Position numbers and translations under genes: made by a program
Source of the DNA: Aeromicrobium phragmitis
GTDB taxonomy: Bacteria; Actinomycetota; Actinomycetes; Propionibacteriales; Nocardioidaceae
Assembly: GCF_003674095.1 (NCBI RefSeq)
Contig: NZ_RDBF01000011.1
Coordinates: forward strand, 1-64,000
Reading direction: 5' to 3'
DNA length: 64,000 nucleotides
The notes under the pieces: generated by a model
The model's database searches: none
Seen by the model: only the letters and a program-made list of their open reading frames with translations
What the model was told of the DNA's origin: nothing
Shown here: in pieces, positions 53,190 to 61,294 of the stretch
Numbering within the stretch: position 1 is the stretch's first letter
How the letters are laid out: each line of letters starts with the position of its first letter

Positions 53190-53984
53190 ATGACCGCCCG
53201 CCTTCCCGATCCGGTCCTGACCGACCCCGAAGGAACCTTGCTCGGTCTCGATTTCGACGGGACGCTGGCTCCGATCGTGGAGGATCCGCAGCGCGCCTTC
53301 ATCCACCCGGGATCGCTGGCGGCGCTGTGTCGCCTCGGGTCACGGCTGGGGCAGATCGCGATCATCACCGGGCGCCCGCTCGATCAGGTCCGCCGGCTCG
53401 GCCGCTTCGAGGCCAGCGGCGGTCTCGACCATCTCGTGATCTGCGGGCAGTACGGCGCAGAGCGGTGGGACGCGTCGACCGGTGTCATCTCACGGCCTCC
53501 GCAGCCGGAGTCCGTCGCCGAGCTCGAACGCCGCCTTCCGCGGTGGCTCGCCGAGCACGATGCGGAAGCGGTGCGGCTGGAGAACAAGGGCCTCGCGCTC
53601 GCGCTGCATACCCGGGGCGTGGCGCCCGGCCTGCTCGACGAGCTGGCGGGGCCGTTGAAGGCGCTGGCCGATGAACTGGGTCTCGCGATCGAGCCTGGCC
53701 GTCAGGTCATCGAGTTGCGTGCCCCCGGGACCAACAAGGGCGACGCTCTGTTGGGGCTCGTGGAGCAGACCCAGGCGCGGCAGATCGTGTTCGCCGGCGA
53801 CGACCTCGGCGACCTCCCGGCGTTCGACGCCGTCGACGCCCTGCGGGCCGACGGCCACTGGGGTCACCTCGTCTGCTCGGCGTCGGTCGAGCAGCAGGCG
53901 CTCGTCCCTCGCTCGGACCTCGTGCTGGACGGTCCCGACGACGTGGCCGCCTGGCTCACCGAACTCGCCGACGCCCTCGCCTGA
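53190..53984 (+). CDS. otsB: Trehalose-6-phosphate phosphatase
   Basis: A 264-residue HAD phosphatase: motif I LLGLDFDGTLAPI, motif II ITGRPLDQVRRLG, and C-terminal GDDLGDLPAFDAVDAL (motif IV). It dephosphorylates trehalose-6-phosphate to trehalose, a compatible solute and cell-wall glycolipid precursor. ATG 53190 follows CATACT by seven bases (leaderless). It is 988 bp from otsA on the opposite strand. Confidence 0.93.
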   Translation: MTARLPDPVLTDPEGTLLGLDFDGTLAPIVEDPQRAFIHPGSLAALCRLGSRLGQIAIITGRPLDQVRRLGRFEASGGLDHLVICGQYGAERWDASTGVISRPPQPESVAELERRLPRWLAEHDAEAVRLENKGLALALHTRGVAPGLLDELAGPLKALADELGLAIEPGRQVIELRAPGTNKGDALLGLVEQTQARQIVFAGDDLGDLPAFDAVDALRADGHWGHLVCSASVEQQALVPRSDLVLDGPDDVAAWLTELADALA

Positions 53985-54002
53985 CCGTCACGTCCCTGCC
54001 CC

Positions 54003-54058
54003 GTCACCTCTCCTTGCGTCATACGTTCTGCGGGTCCTGAGCCTCAGAACGTATGACG
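54003..54058. repeat. Left palindromic element of the inverted pair around the DUF559 gene
   Basis: A 14-bp perfect stem (54017-54030 and 54045-54058, beginning CGTCATACGTTCTG) closes a 14-base loop. Bases 54012-54040 are the exact reverse complement of 55107-55135. It sits 18 bases after the otsB stop and could terminate that gene. Confidence 0.8.
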
Positions 54059-54128
54059 TCCCGAGGTTCTCCACAGGATCGCGTGCCGGTCACTCGCCGG
54101 GAGAGGGCAACCGAACGACGATCGGCCC

Positions 54129-55073
54129 ATGAGCAGCCGCGCCCTCGTCCACCTCTCTCCCGCGATCGCCCGGGAGGTCGAGCAGCTCTTCGCATCGCAG
54201 CACGGGGTGGCCGGACGCGGTCAGTTGCTGCGGGCCGGGGTGAGCCGATGGGTACTGCAGGCCAACGTGCGCGGAGAGCGGTGGCGCGCGCACGGCCGGC
54301 AGACCATCGCGGAGCACACCGGAGAACTCACCCCGCCCGCCCGTCGCTGGCACGCAGTCCTGGAAGCCGGGCCCCGAGCGGCGCTGGACGGTGTCAGTGC
54401 GCTCGCCGCAGCGGGCCTGACCGGGTGGGAGGTCGACCACGAGCGAGTCTCGGTGCCGCGCGGCGCTCGGGTCCGTCGTCCTCGCGGCGTCGTCATCCGC
54501 CAGACTCGCCGCTGGCGCGCCGAGGACATCGTCCGGGCCGGAGTCCCGCGGGTGCGGGTGCCGGTAGCCGCGGTGCACGCTGCACTCTGGGTGCGGACTC
54601 CCCGGCAGGCGGCGACGATCCTCTCCATGGTGGTCCAGCAGCGGCTCTGCCCGGCCGAGGACATCGGACGTGCACTGCTCGCCGTGCGCCGCGACCGGCG
54701 GCGTCGGCTGCTCGAGGACATCGTCGTCGATCTATTGGGCGGCGCGCAGGCGATGGGGGAGATCGACCTGGCGCGGATGTGTCGCCGCGCCGGCCTTCCC
54801 GCGCCGAGCCGTCAGCGGGTCCGGCGCACCTCGCGAGGGACGACCTATCTCGATGCCGAGTGGCCCGAGTTCCATGTCGCGCTCGAGGTCGACGGCGTGC
54901 ATCATCTCGGAGCGGAGGCGATCATCGGCGATGCGCTGCGGCACAACGACATCGCACTGGATCACTCGACCGTCCTCCGCGTCCCGGTGCTCGGACTGCG
55001 CGTGGCGCCGGGCGATTTCCTCGATCAGCTGGCCTCCGCTCTCGAGGCCGGTGGCTGGCGCCGCGCAGCGTGA
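54129..55073 (+). CDS. AbiEi-N / DUF559 domain protein
   Basis: A 314-residue protein. The N-terminal part (about 5-60, EQLFASQHGVAGRGQLLRAGVS) resembles the winged-helix AbiEi antitoxin-type domain. The C-terminal 75 residues resemble a Vsr/PD-(D/E)XK-like DUF559 domain (YLDAEWPEFHVALEVDGVHH with acidic residues, then DALRHNDIALD). Such genes are numerous in Nocardioidaceae and are not characterised. No partner toxin is adjacent. The gene is bracketed by inverted copies of a palindromic element (54003 and 55107). Confidence 0.7.
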   Translation: MSSRALVHLSPAIAREVEQLFASQHGVAGRGQLLRAGVSRWVLQANVRGERWRAHGRQTIAEHTGELTPPARRWHAVLEAGPRAALDGVSALAAAGLTGWEVDHERVSVPRGARVRRPRGVVIRQTRRWRAEDIVRAGVPRVRVPVAAVHAALWVRTPRQAATILSMVVQQRLCPAEDIGRALLAVRRDRRRRLLEDIVVDLLGGAQAMGEIDLARMCRRAGLPAPSRQRVRRTSRGTTYLDAEWPEFHVALEVDGVHHLGAEAIIGDALRHNDIALDHSTVLRVPVLGLRVAPGDFLDQLASALEAGGWRRAA

Positions 55074-55087
55074 AGCCCGGCCGCCGA

Positions 55088-55145
55088 ACGTCATACCTTT
55101 CGAGGGTCAGGACCCGCAGAACGTATGACGCAAGGCGACGGTGAC
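55088..55145. repeat. Right palindromic element of the inverted pair around the DUF559 gene
   Basis: The element runs 55088-55129 with flanking similarity to 55145. Its reverse complement matches the left element over 29 identical bases plus six more (GTCACC) after a three- or four-base gap. Its arms pair less well than those of the left copy. It lies just upstream of the SAM-controlled unit. Confidence 0.75.
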
Positions 55146-55183
55146 CAGGATATGGACGCGTGTCTCGAAAGGTGAGACTCGCG

Positions 55184-55213
55184 TTCGCCGGTGCGGAGGG
55201 CGCTCACTACGCT
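55184..55213 (+). promoter_or_regulatory. Candidate promoter of SAM riboswitch operon
   Basis: TTCGCC (55184-55189), 18 bases, TACGCT (55208-55213). A transcript would start near 55220, the 5' end of the aptamer. Confidence 0.5.
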
Positions 55214-55219
55214 GATGCC

Positions 55220-55329
55220 AACTCATCACGAGGGGCAGAGGGATACGGCCCGGCGAAGCCCCAGCAACCAGCCGATCGGCGGCCAGGTGCTAATTCCGTC
55301 CCGGTCGAAAGCCGACCTGGGAGAGATGA
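55220..55329 (+). ncRNA. SAM riboswitch (SAM-I/SAM-IV clan)
   Basis: The diagnostic core is present: GAGGGATACGGCCC, then GAAGCCCCAGCAACC, then AGGTGCTAATTCC and GAAAG...GAGAGATGA. Bases TCATC near 55223 can pair with GATGA near 55325 as P1. The AAGGAG ribosome binding site (55329-55334) abuts the 3' strand of P1 and no terminator hairpin follows, so SAM probably blocks translation of the thrC-like gene rather than stopping transcription. Confidence 0.85.
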
Positions 55330-55340
55330 AGGAGAGCTTC

Positions 55341-56606
55341 GTGAGCCTCACGCTCGATTCTGCGTCCACGCTTCGTGCCGGTGCCTTCGGCAACGCGACC
55401 CACCTGACGTGTCGCGAGTGCGGCGCCTCCCAGCAACTCGGCCCCCACTACGCGTGCTCGGACTGTTTCGGCCCGCTGGAGGTGGCCTACGACTTCGGTC
55501 GCGTCTCTCGCGAGCAGATCGAAGCCGGCCCGCGCAACATCTGGCGCTACAAGGCGCTCCTGCCGGTGCCCGACGACATCGAGGCCAGCCCCAACCTCGA
55601 GCCCGGGTTCACCCGCCTCCTCGACGCGCGCAACCTCGCAGCAGGGCTCGGCCTCGCGAAACTCTGGGTCAAGGACGACAGCACCAACCCGACCAACTCG
55701 TTCAAGGATCGCGTCGTGGCCTGCGCGCTCAGCGCCGCGCGAGAACTGGGCAGTCGCGTGTTCGCCTGCCCGTCGACCGGCAACCTGGCCAACGCCGTCG
55801 CCGCGGCGGGGGCGCGCGCTGGCATCCCGACGGTGGTGTTCATCCCGAGCAATCTCGAGACGCCCAAGCAGGTCAACTCCGCGGTGTTCACCGAGAACCT
55901 CGTCGCGGTCGACGGCACGTACGACGACGTCAACAAGCTCGCGAGCGAGATCGCCGGCGAGGACCCGGGATGGGCGTTCGTCAACGTCAATGTGCGCCCC
56001 TTCTACGCCGAAGGGTCCAAGACGCTCGGCTACGAGATCGCCGAGCAGCTCGGCTGGCGGCTGCCCGACCAGATCGTCATCCCGGTGGCCTCCGGATCGC
56101 AGCTGACCAAGGTGCACAAGGCGTTCCAGGAGCTCATCGCGCTCGGTCTCGTCGAGGACAAGCCGTACAAGGTCTTCGGTGCCCAGGCAGAGGGGTGCTC
56201 GCCGGTCGCCACGGCGTTCGAGGCCGGCGTCGATGCGATCCGCCCGGTCAGGCCCGACACGATCGCCAAGTCGCTCGCGATCGGAAACCCGGCCGACGGC
56301 ATCTACGTCCTCGACATCGCGCGGCAGACCGGCGGAAGCGTGGAACAGGTCAGCGACGACGAGATTCGCGAGGCCATCGTGCTGCTGGCCCGCAACGAGG
56401 GCATCTTCACCGAGACCGCCGGGGGCACGACGCTTGCTGTCCTGAAGAAGCTCGTCGCGACCGGACAGCTGGACCGGGACGCCGAGACGGTCATCATCAA
56501 CACCGGGCACGGCCTCAAGACCCTCGACGCGGTCGCCGGCTCGGTCGGTCCGCGCGCCACGATCGCGCCCACCTACGACGCCTTCACCGCGGCCGGCATC
56601 GGCTGA
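55341..56606 (+). CDS. thrC: Threonine-synthase-like PLP enzyme
   Basis: A 421-residue fold-type II PLP enzyme of the threonine synthase family: N-terminal CRECG...CSDC cysteine cluster (residues 17-40), PLP lysine in TNPTNSFKDRVVA, then GNLANAVAAAGARAG and ETAGGTT near the end. Classical function is O-phosphohomoserine to threonine. GTG 55341 follows AAGGAG, just downstream of the riboswitch; the longer frame starting in the aptamer is rejected. Control by SAM and a linked sulfur carrier suggest a role in sulfur amino acid supply, possibly homocysteine synthesis, which is inference. Confidence 0.85.
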   Translation: MSLTLDSASTLRAGAFGNATHLTCRECGASQQLGPHYACSDCFGPLEVAYDFGRVSREQIEAGPRNIWRYKALLPVPDDIEASPNLEPGFTRLLDARNLAAGLGLAKLWVKDDSTNPTNSFKDRVVACALSAARELGSRVFACPSTGNLANAVAAAGARAGIPTVVFIPSNLETPKQVNSAVFTENLVAVDGTYDDVNKLASEIAGEDPGWAFVNVNVRPFYAEGSKTLGYEIAEQLGWRLPDQIVIPVASGSQLTKVHKAFQELIALGLVEDKPYKVFGAQAEGCSPVATAFEAGVDAIRPVRPDTIAKSLAIGNPADGIYVLDIARQTGGSVEQVSDDEIREAIVLLARNEGIFTETAGGTTLAVLKKLVATGQLDRDAETVIINTGHGLKTLDAVAGSVGPRATIAPTYDAFTAAGIG

Positions 56607-56641
56607 TCCGCACCCCCTGTTCCGACTTCGAGGAGTTCTGT

Positions 56642-56920
56642 ATGTCCGTGTCCGTCCGCATCCCCACGATCCTGCGCACCTATACCGGCGACGAGTCGCA
56701 GGTGACCGCTGAAGGCGCGACCCTCGCCGAGGTCGTCGACTCGCTGGAATCGACGTACCCGGGGATCAAGGCTCGCGTCGTCGACGAGGACGGCAAGCTG
56801 CGTCGCTTCGTCAACATCTATGTCGCCGAGGAGGACGTCCGCTTCGCCGACGGCCTCGCCACCACGACCCCCGACGGCACCCAGATCTCCATCATCCCCG
56901 CCGTCGCCGGAGGCTGTTGA
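56642..56920 (+). CDS. CysO-like MoaD/ThiS sulfur carrier protein ending in Gly-Gly-Cys
   Basis: A 92-residue ubiquitin-fold sulfur carrier resembling mycobacterial CysO: SVRIPTILRTYTGDE, LEYTYPGIKARV-type middle, FVNIYVAEEDVRFADGLAT and the end ISIIPAVAGGC. In CysO the chain ends in Gly-Gly, the thiocarboxylate site; here a Cys follows, which must be cut before adenylation, as for carriers processed by JAMM peptidases. It is 35 bp downstream of thrC and probably co-transcribed under SAM control. ATG 56642 chosen. Confidence 0.8.
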   Translation: MSVSVRIPTILRTYTGDESQVTAEGATLAEVVDSLESTYPGIKARVVDEDGKLRRFVNIYVAEEDVRFADGLATTTPDGTQISIIPAVAGGC

Positions 56921-56980
56921 GCTCGCGAGAGTACGGGGCGGGGCGGAGCCCCGCCGTCGCCGGAGGTTGCTGAGCAATGT

Positions 56981-57259
56981 AGGTGGTCGAGTAGGGAGGT
57001 CGCTCAGCGACCGACCGTATCGAGACCACGTCACGCGAGATGGTCTCGATACGCTCCCTCGTTCCTCGGTCGCTACTCGACCAGCTTTGGGGTGAGTATC
57101 GAGACCGCGTCACGGGAGATGGTCTCGATATGCTCCCTCGTTCCTCGGTCGCTACTCGACCAGCTTTGGGGTGAGTGTGAGACCGCATCGCGGGTTGGGG
57201 TGAGTGTGAGACCACGTCACGCGAGATGGTCTCGATACGCTCCCTCGTTCCTCGGTCGC
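56981..57259. repeat. Tandem 79-bp palindromic repeat
   Basis: Units begin at 57018, 57097, 57176 (deleted, 29 bases) and 57205. Each has TATCGAGACC...GGTCTCGATA and CTACTCGACCAGC. The left end (GGTCGAGTAG at 56984-56995) matches the family at 1-105. The 459-bp gap to the cold shock gene holds this array and a possible TACGCT box near 57324; no gene. Confidence 0.85.
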
Positions 57260-57378
57260 GGGTCCTCGGTGCGGGCGGGGTCGGGGATGTGAAACGGCTC
57301 TACACGTGACTGGCGGGCGACGTTACGCTGAACGTGAGGGGTCCGGCCGGGGCCCTGGCGCAGAACAGGTGGGAACAC

Positions 57379-57582
57379 ATGATGCGAGGCACCGTCAAGT
57401 GGTTCAACCCCGAGAAGGGGTACGGCTTCATCGAAATCGACGGCCACGACGACGTCTTCGTCCACTGGTCGAAGATCGCTATCGACGGCTTCAAGACACT
57501 CGATGACGGTCAACTGGTCGATCTCGACGTCGTCGACGGACCCAAGGGGCGTGAAGCGCACGGAGTCGCTCCGATATCGTGA
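57379..57582 (+). CDS. Cold shock protein
   Basis: A 67-residue single CSD protein with RNP1 KGYGFIEI and RNP2 VFVHWS, binding single-stranded RNA/DNA as an RNA chaperone. GTGGGA precedes ATGATG; the first ATG at 57379 was chosen, the second at 57382 is equally possible. As I recall, Streptomyces has a cold shock gene next to groEL2 in a similar order. In-frame sequence upstream has no support. Confidence 0.9.
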   Translation: MMRGTVKWFNPEKGYGFIEIDGHDDVFVHWSKIAIDGFKTLDDGQLVDLDVVDGPKGREAHGVAPIS

Positions 57583-57585
57583 CAC

Positions 57586-57614
57586 TTGCGATGGCACATA
57601 GCCGGTGACATACT
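57586..57614 (+). promoter_or_regulatory. Promoter of the membrane/cupredoxin cassette
   Basis: TTGCGA (57586-57591), 17 bases, CATACT (57609-57614), then six bases to ATG 57621. This is a well-spaced promoter for a leaderless mRNA. Confidence 0.6.
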
Positions 57615-57620
57615 CCACCC

Positions 57621-59444
57621 ATGGTGGGACTCGAATCGGCTACTGCGCCCGCGGGCGGGGCCGCACTCGACCAGGTGATCGGCCTCAGCGTCGCCAGCAT
57701 GGTGCTCACGGTCGCGTTGTTCGCGATCGCCTGGGCGCATCGCACGCACCGCATCGAATGGTTCGCGCGCGCGGGCGACGCGCTGCGGCGACGGACGGGC
57801 GAACCGGGCTGGGCAGCGTTCGCCTCACTCTTCATCGCCGGTGCGCTCGTCGTGGCGCTCCTCGGCTTCATGTGGGATGTGAGCCTTCACGCCGGCCGCG
57901 GCCGTGACGAAGGCCCCCTGGCCAACCCCGCGCACTACCTCATCCTCATCGGCCTGTTCGCGCTCTTCATCGCGGGCATGATCGGCATCGTCTACGAGCG
58001 TGACGGACGTCGTCCCTCTCGCGCAGCGGTGCGCATCACCCGGCGATGGTTCGCTCCGGTGAGCGCGGTCCTCATCGCCGGCTGCGGCATCTACGCACTG
58101 ATCGGTTTCCCGCTCGACGACGTGTGGCACCGCCTCTTCGGTCAGGACGTCACCTTGTGGGGCCCCACCCACCTCATGCTCATCGGCGGTGCCGGACTCT
58201 CGACGGCGGGCATCGTGCTGATGCACCGCGAGGCGCAGCTCAGCGAGGACTACGACCGCGGATCGCGGCGCACCGGCGCGTTACACAAGGTGACGCTCAC
58301 CTGCGCCTTCGGTGCGATGCTCATCGGCCTGTCCGTGTTCCAGGCCGAGTTCGACTTCGGCGTCGCCCAGTTCCGCATGCCGTTCGCGCCGATGATGATC
58401 GCGTTGGCCGCCGCCGTGACCTTCGTGGTCGCCCGCCTCTATGCCGGGCCGGGCATCGCGATCGCCGCGGCACTGTTCTTCCTCGTCGCCCGCGGCATCG
58501 TGTCGCTCATCGTGGGCGAGGTGTTCGGCCAGGCCCACCATCTGTTCCCGCTCTACCTCGGCTCCGCCATCCTCGTCGAGCTGCTGGCGATGACGGCATT
58601 GCGACGACGGCCCCTCGTGTTCGGAGCCGTGGCCGGCCTCGCTGTCGGCACCGTCGGCTCGGCGATCGAGAAGCTCTGGAACGATGCGTTCTTCCCGTTC
58701 CCGTGGGCTCGCGACATGTGGGCTGAGGGCCTGCTGATGACCGTGCCGGTGGCGATCTTCGCCGGCATGTGCGGCGCCTTGTTCGCCCTGGGTATGCAGG
58801 GGCGCCTTCCCCGTCCGACCGTGAGTCGAAGCATCTACCTCGGCGCGATCCTGGTCCTGGCGGCCAGCATCGCCAACGGCCTGTACTACACGACGCCCAA
58901 GGACGCCTCGGCGCGGCTGGTGATCGAGCAGGTCGGAACGGCGCAGGAGCCCGCGGTCGAGATCGAGATGACGGTGGAGCCCGCTGACCTCGTCGACGAG
59001 GACTACACCTGGGTGCAGGCGATGGCGTGGCAGGGCGGCGGTCCCGGCATCGTGTCGGACAACCTCGAGCGCACGAGTGAGAACACGTGGCGCTCCACCG
59101 AACCCGTGCCGATCGGCGGCAACTGGAAGACCCTCGTGCGCGTGCAGGACGAGCGGATGCTGACCGCGGTCCCGGTGTACCTGCCCGCGGATCCCGCGAT
59201 CGGCGCGGAGGAACTGCCGGTCGAGGACACCGTCACACGGGAGTTCATCCGCGAGATCGAGATCCTTCAGCGCGAGCGCGACCTCGGTGCTCCGATGTGG
59301 CTGTGGACGGTGGGCAACGCGGTGGTCCTCGTCTGCACGCTCGTGATGCTGTGGGGTATCGCCGTCGCGGTCGGTCGTGTCTCGCGCGCGGTCCGCGACG
59401 ACACCGCCGCACCTGCGGTTCCGTCGGAGGCGATCGGGCGATGA
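57621..59444 (+). CDS. Large polytopic membrane protein of unknown function
   Basis: A 607-residue protein with about eleven hydrophobic helices in the first 440 residues, an extracytoplasmic domain (about 450-570), and a final helix (571-596). Conserved-looking histidines occur near helices: FMWDVSLHAGRGRDEGP, DVWHRLFGQDVTLWGPTHLMLI and FGQAHHLFPLY, reminiscent of heme/copper sites but not proven. I do not recognise a family. It heads a cassette of four genes with ATGA or GTGA overlaps: this gene, a cupredoxin-like lipoprotein, a second membrane protein and a small helix. Confidence 0.7.
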   Translation: MVGLESATAPAGGAALDQVIGLSVASMVLTVALFAIAWAHRTHRIEWFARAGDALRRRTGEPGWAAFASLFIAGALVVALLGFMWDVSLHAGRGRDEGPLANPAHYLILIGLFALFIAGMIGIVYERDGRRPSRAAVRITRRWFAPVSAVLIAGCGIYALIGFPLDDVWHRLFGQDVTLWGPTHLMLIGGAGLSTAGIVLMHREAQLSEDYDRGSRRTGALHKVTLTCAFGAMLIGLSVFQAEFDFGVAQFRMPFAPMMIALAAAVTFVVARLYAGPGIAIAAALFFLVARGIVSLIVGEVFGQAHHLFPLYLGSAILVELLAMTALRRRPLVFGAVAGLAVGTVGSAIEKLWNDAFFPFPWARDMWAEGLLMTVPVAIFAGMCGALFALGMQGRLPRPTVSRSIYLGAILVLAASIANGLYYTTPKDASARLVIEQVGTAQEPAVEIEMTVEPADLVDEDYTWVQAMAWQGGGPGIVSDNLERTSENTWRSTEPVPIGGNWKTLVRVQDERMLTAVPVYLPADPAIGAEELPVEDTVTREFIREIEILQRERDLGAPMWLWTVGNAVVLVCTLVMLWGIAVAVGRVSRAVRDDTAAPAVPSEAIGR

Positions 59445-59800
59445 GGGCGCGGATTCTGGTGGCCATCGCTGCCGGCGTGCTGCTCGCGGGGTGCGGCTCC
59501 TCCTCAGGTGGGGCCGAGGAAGCCGCAGAGCCGATCGTCATCGAGGTCAGCATCGCCGACGGGACGATCACGCCCACGAACGAGCGGGTCGAGGTCGGGG
59601 TCGGACAAGAAGTCGTCGCACAGGTGACCAGCGACGCCGAGGACGAACTGCACGTCCATGGCGAGCCTGAGGCGACCTGGGCGGTCGAGGCCGGTATGGA
59701 GAGCGAAGAGTTCAGCTACACACCCCAGATCCCGGGCCAGATCGCGATCGAGTCACACGGCCTCCACGCCACGATCGTGACGCTCGTCGTCACACCGTGA
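59441..59800 (+). CDS. Cupredoxin-like lipoprotein
   Basis: A 119-residue lipoprotein with lipobox LLAGC (Cys19) and a small beta-sandwich domain of the EfeO-type cupredoxin family: VSIADGTITPTNERVEVGVGQEVVAQVTSD, then DELHVHGEP and GQIAIESHGLHATIVTLVV. Histidines in HVHG and SHGLH could bind copper. It overlaps the upstream gene by four bases (ATGA) and the next gene by GTGA. A copper carrier for the adjacent membrane proteins is a reasonable inference. Confidence 0.75.
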   Translation: MRARILVAIAAGVLLAGCGSSSGGAEEAAEPIVIEVSIADGTITPTNERVEVGVGQEVVAQVTSDAEDELHVHGEPEATWAVEAGMESEEFSYTPQIPGQIAIESHGLHATIVTLVVTP

Positions 59801-61041
59801 TGCTGATCGCCGGCCCGATCGCGACGCACGGACTCGGTGGACAGACCGACCTACCGATCCCGTTCCCCGTCGCAGTGATCGGGGGAGCGTGGGCACTGAC
59901 GATCACCTTCGCCGTCGTCGCGTTCGCCTGGCGCAAGCCCCGATTCGCCGAGCCGCTCGACATCGGCCGGCCGCCGGGCGTCCGCAGCTGGCTCACGCTC
60001 ATCGGCACCGTCGTCACGGCCTGGGTCTACGGCGCGCTGTACCTCGGCTCGGAGCAACGGCAAGACGGTGCCGTCGGCTTCTTCTACACGTGGTTGTGGG
60101 TGAGCCCGGTCCCACTCGCACTGCTTGCCGGGCACGTGTGGCGGGATCTGTCGCCGTGGCGCGGTGCCCAGCGGCTCATCGGTCGCGCGCTCGGTCGTCC
60201 CCAGGGGTTCCTGCGTTACCCCAGCCGCCTGGGCTACTGGCCGGCCGCTGCTGGGCTGTTCGCCTTCGTCTGGCTCGAACTGTGCTCGCCGGACCCCGGC
60301 GCCGTCGCGTCGGTGCGCTGGTGGCTCGGGGGCTACGCCGTCCTCACCCTGGCAGGCGGTGTCGTATTCGGCCCGCGCTGGTTCAACCGCGCCGACCCGT
60401 TCGACGTCTACAGTGCGGTCGTCGCCCGGCTGTCGCCGCTGGTCGTCGACCGGCGCTGGCGCCCGCACAACCCGCTACGGGGCCTGCCGACCCTACCGCT
60501 GGATCGCGGGCTGATCGCCGTGGTCGCGGTCCTGCTCGGTTCCACGGCCTTCGACAGCTTCGGGGCATCGCAGGAGTGGCAAATCCGCGACATGTCGACC
60601 CTCGGTGACACGGTGGCGCTGGTCGTTTTCGTCCTCGTGGTCGGCCTCGCCTTCGTCGTGGCCGCGATGGCGACGGGCGGGGTGTCCCGCGCGCAGCGCC
60701 GCGAGTTGCCGGGCGACCTCGTGCACACGCTCGTGCCGATCGTCGTCGGCTATGTGTTCGCCCACTATCTGACCTACCTGGTCGAGAAGGGCCAGCGCGC
60801 GGTGATCGACCTGCTCTCCGTGGACGCGACGCCCTCGTTCTGGCTGTCTGAACGCCCGATGCTGGTCGGCACTCTCAAGGTGGCCTTCGTCGTCGGGGGT
60901 CACATCCTCGCGGTTCTCGCGGCGCATGACCGAGCGCTGCTCACACTTCCGCGGGCGCACCGACTGACCGGACAGCTCGCGATGATGGTGCTCATGGTGG
61001 CGTACACCTTCATGGGCCTGTACCTGTTGCTCTCGGTCTGA
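59797..61041 (+). CDS. Polytopic membrane protein, fenitrothion-hydrolase-annotated family
   Basis: A 414-residue membrane protein with about eleven helices. The N-terminus MMLIAGPIATHGLGGQTDLPIP and the later WVSPVPLALLAGHVWRDLSPWRG and FAHYLTYLVEKGQRAVIDL resemble a family that databases, as I recall, label fenitrothion hydrolase; that label is not evidence of function. GTG 59797 or ATG 59800 start, overlapping the lipoprotein gene. Conserved histidines again suggest a metal or redox role. Confidence 0.65.
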   Translation: MMLIAGPIATHGLGGQTDLPIPFPVAVIGGAWALTITFAVVAFAWRKPRFAEPLDIGRPPGVRSWLTLIGTVVTAWVYGALYLGSEQRQDGAVGFFYTWLWVSPVPLALLAGHVWRDLSPWRGAQRLIGRALGRPQGFLRYPSRLGYWPAAAGLFAFVWLELCSPDPGAVASVRWWLGGYAVLTLAGGVVFGPRWFNRADPFDVYSAVVARLSPLVVDRRWRPHNPLRGLPTLPLDRGLIAVVAVLLGSTAFDSFGASQEWQIRDMSTLGDTVALVVFVLVVGLAFVVAAMATGGVSRAQRRELPGDLVHTLVPIVVGYVFAHYLTYLVEKGQRAVIDLLSVDATPSFWLSERPMLVGTLKVAFVVGGHILAVLAAHDRALLTLPRAHRLTGQLAMMVLMVAYTFMGLYLLLSV

Positions 61042-61054
61042 CAAGGTGAGGCGC

Positions 61055-61231
61055 GTGGAATTCGTGGGCGAGCAGTTGATGGCCGACCACTCGGCGTTGC
61101 TGGCCCTGCCGGCACTCGTTCCGGCGGCAGCCGTGGTCGGGGCGATCCTCTACATCGCTCGCAAGGACCGGCGCGACGAGGCCGAGGAGTCCGAGGAACG
61201 ACGCCGTGCCGAGGGCTCGGACGAGGAATGA
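61055..61231 (+). CDS. Small single-helix membrane protein
   Basis: A 58-residue product with one membrane helix (about 21-38, ALPALVPAAAVVGAILYIA) followed by a highly charged tail RKDRRDEAEESEERRR. GTG 61055 has AAGGTGAG at proper spacing; GTG 61046 and ATG 61079 are alternatives. It closes the cassette 13 bases after the previous stop. No family recognised. Confidence 0.6.
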   Translation: MEFVGEQLMADHSALLALPALVPAAAVVGAILYIARKDRRDEAEESEERRRAEGSDEE

Positions 61232-61264
61232 CCGCCCGACGGTGAACGACCGGTCCCACCTGTA

Positions 61265-61294
61265 TTGCGATGCGTTGATTAGCACTCGTATAGT
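61265..61294 (+). promoter_or_regulatory. groEL2 promoter
   Basis: TTGCGA (61265-61270), 18 bases, TATAGT (61289-61294). The -10 overlaps the CIRCE operator, so HrcA binding would block polymerase. Confidence 0.75.

Noticed and set aside
55191..55340. Upstream start of the thrC-like protein inside the riboswitch
   Set aside because: The in-frame ATG at 55191 lies before the expected transcription start and the extension would translate the aptamer; AAGGAG and GTG 55341 give the canonical N-terminus.
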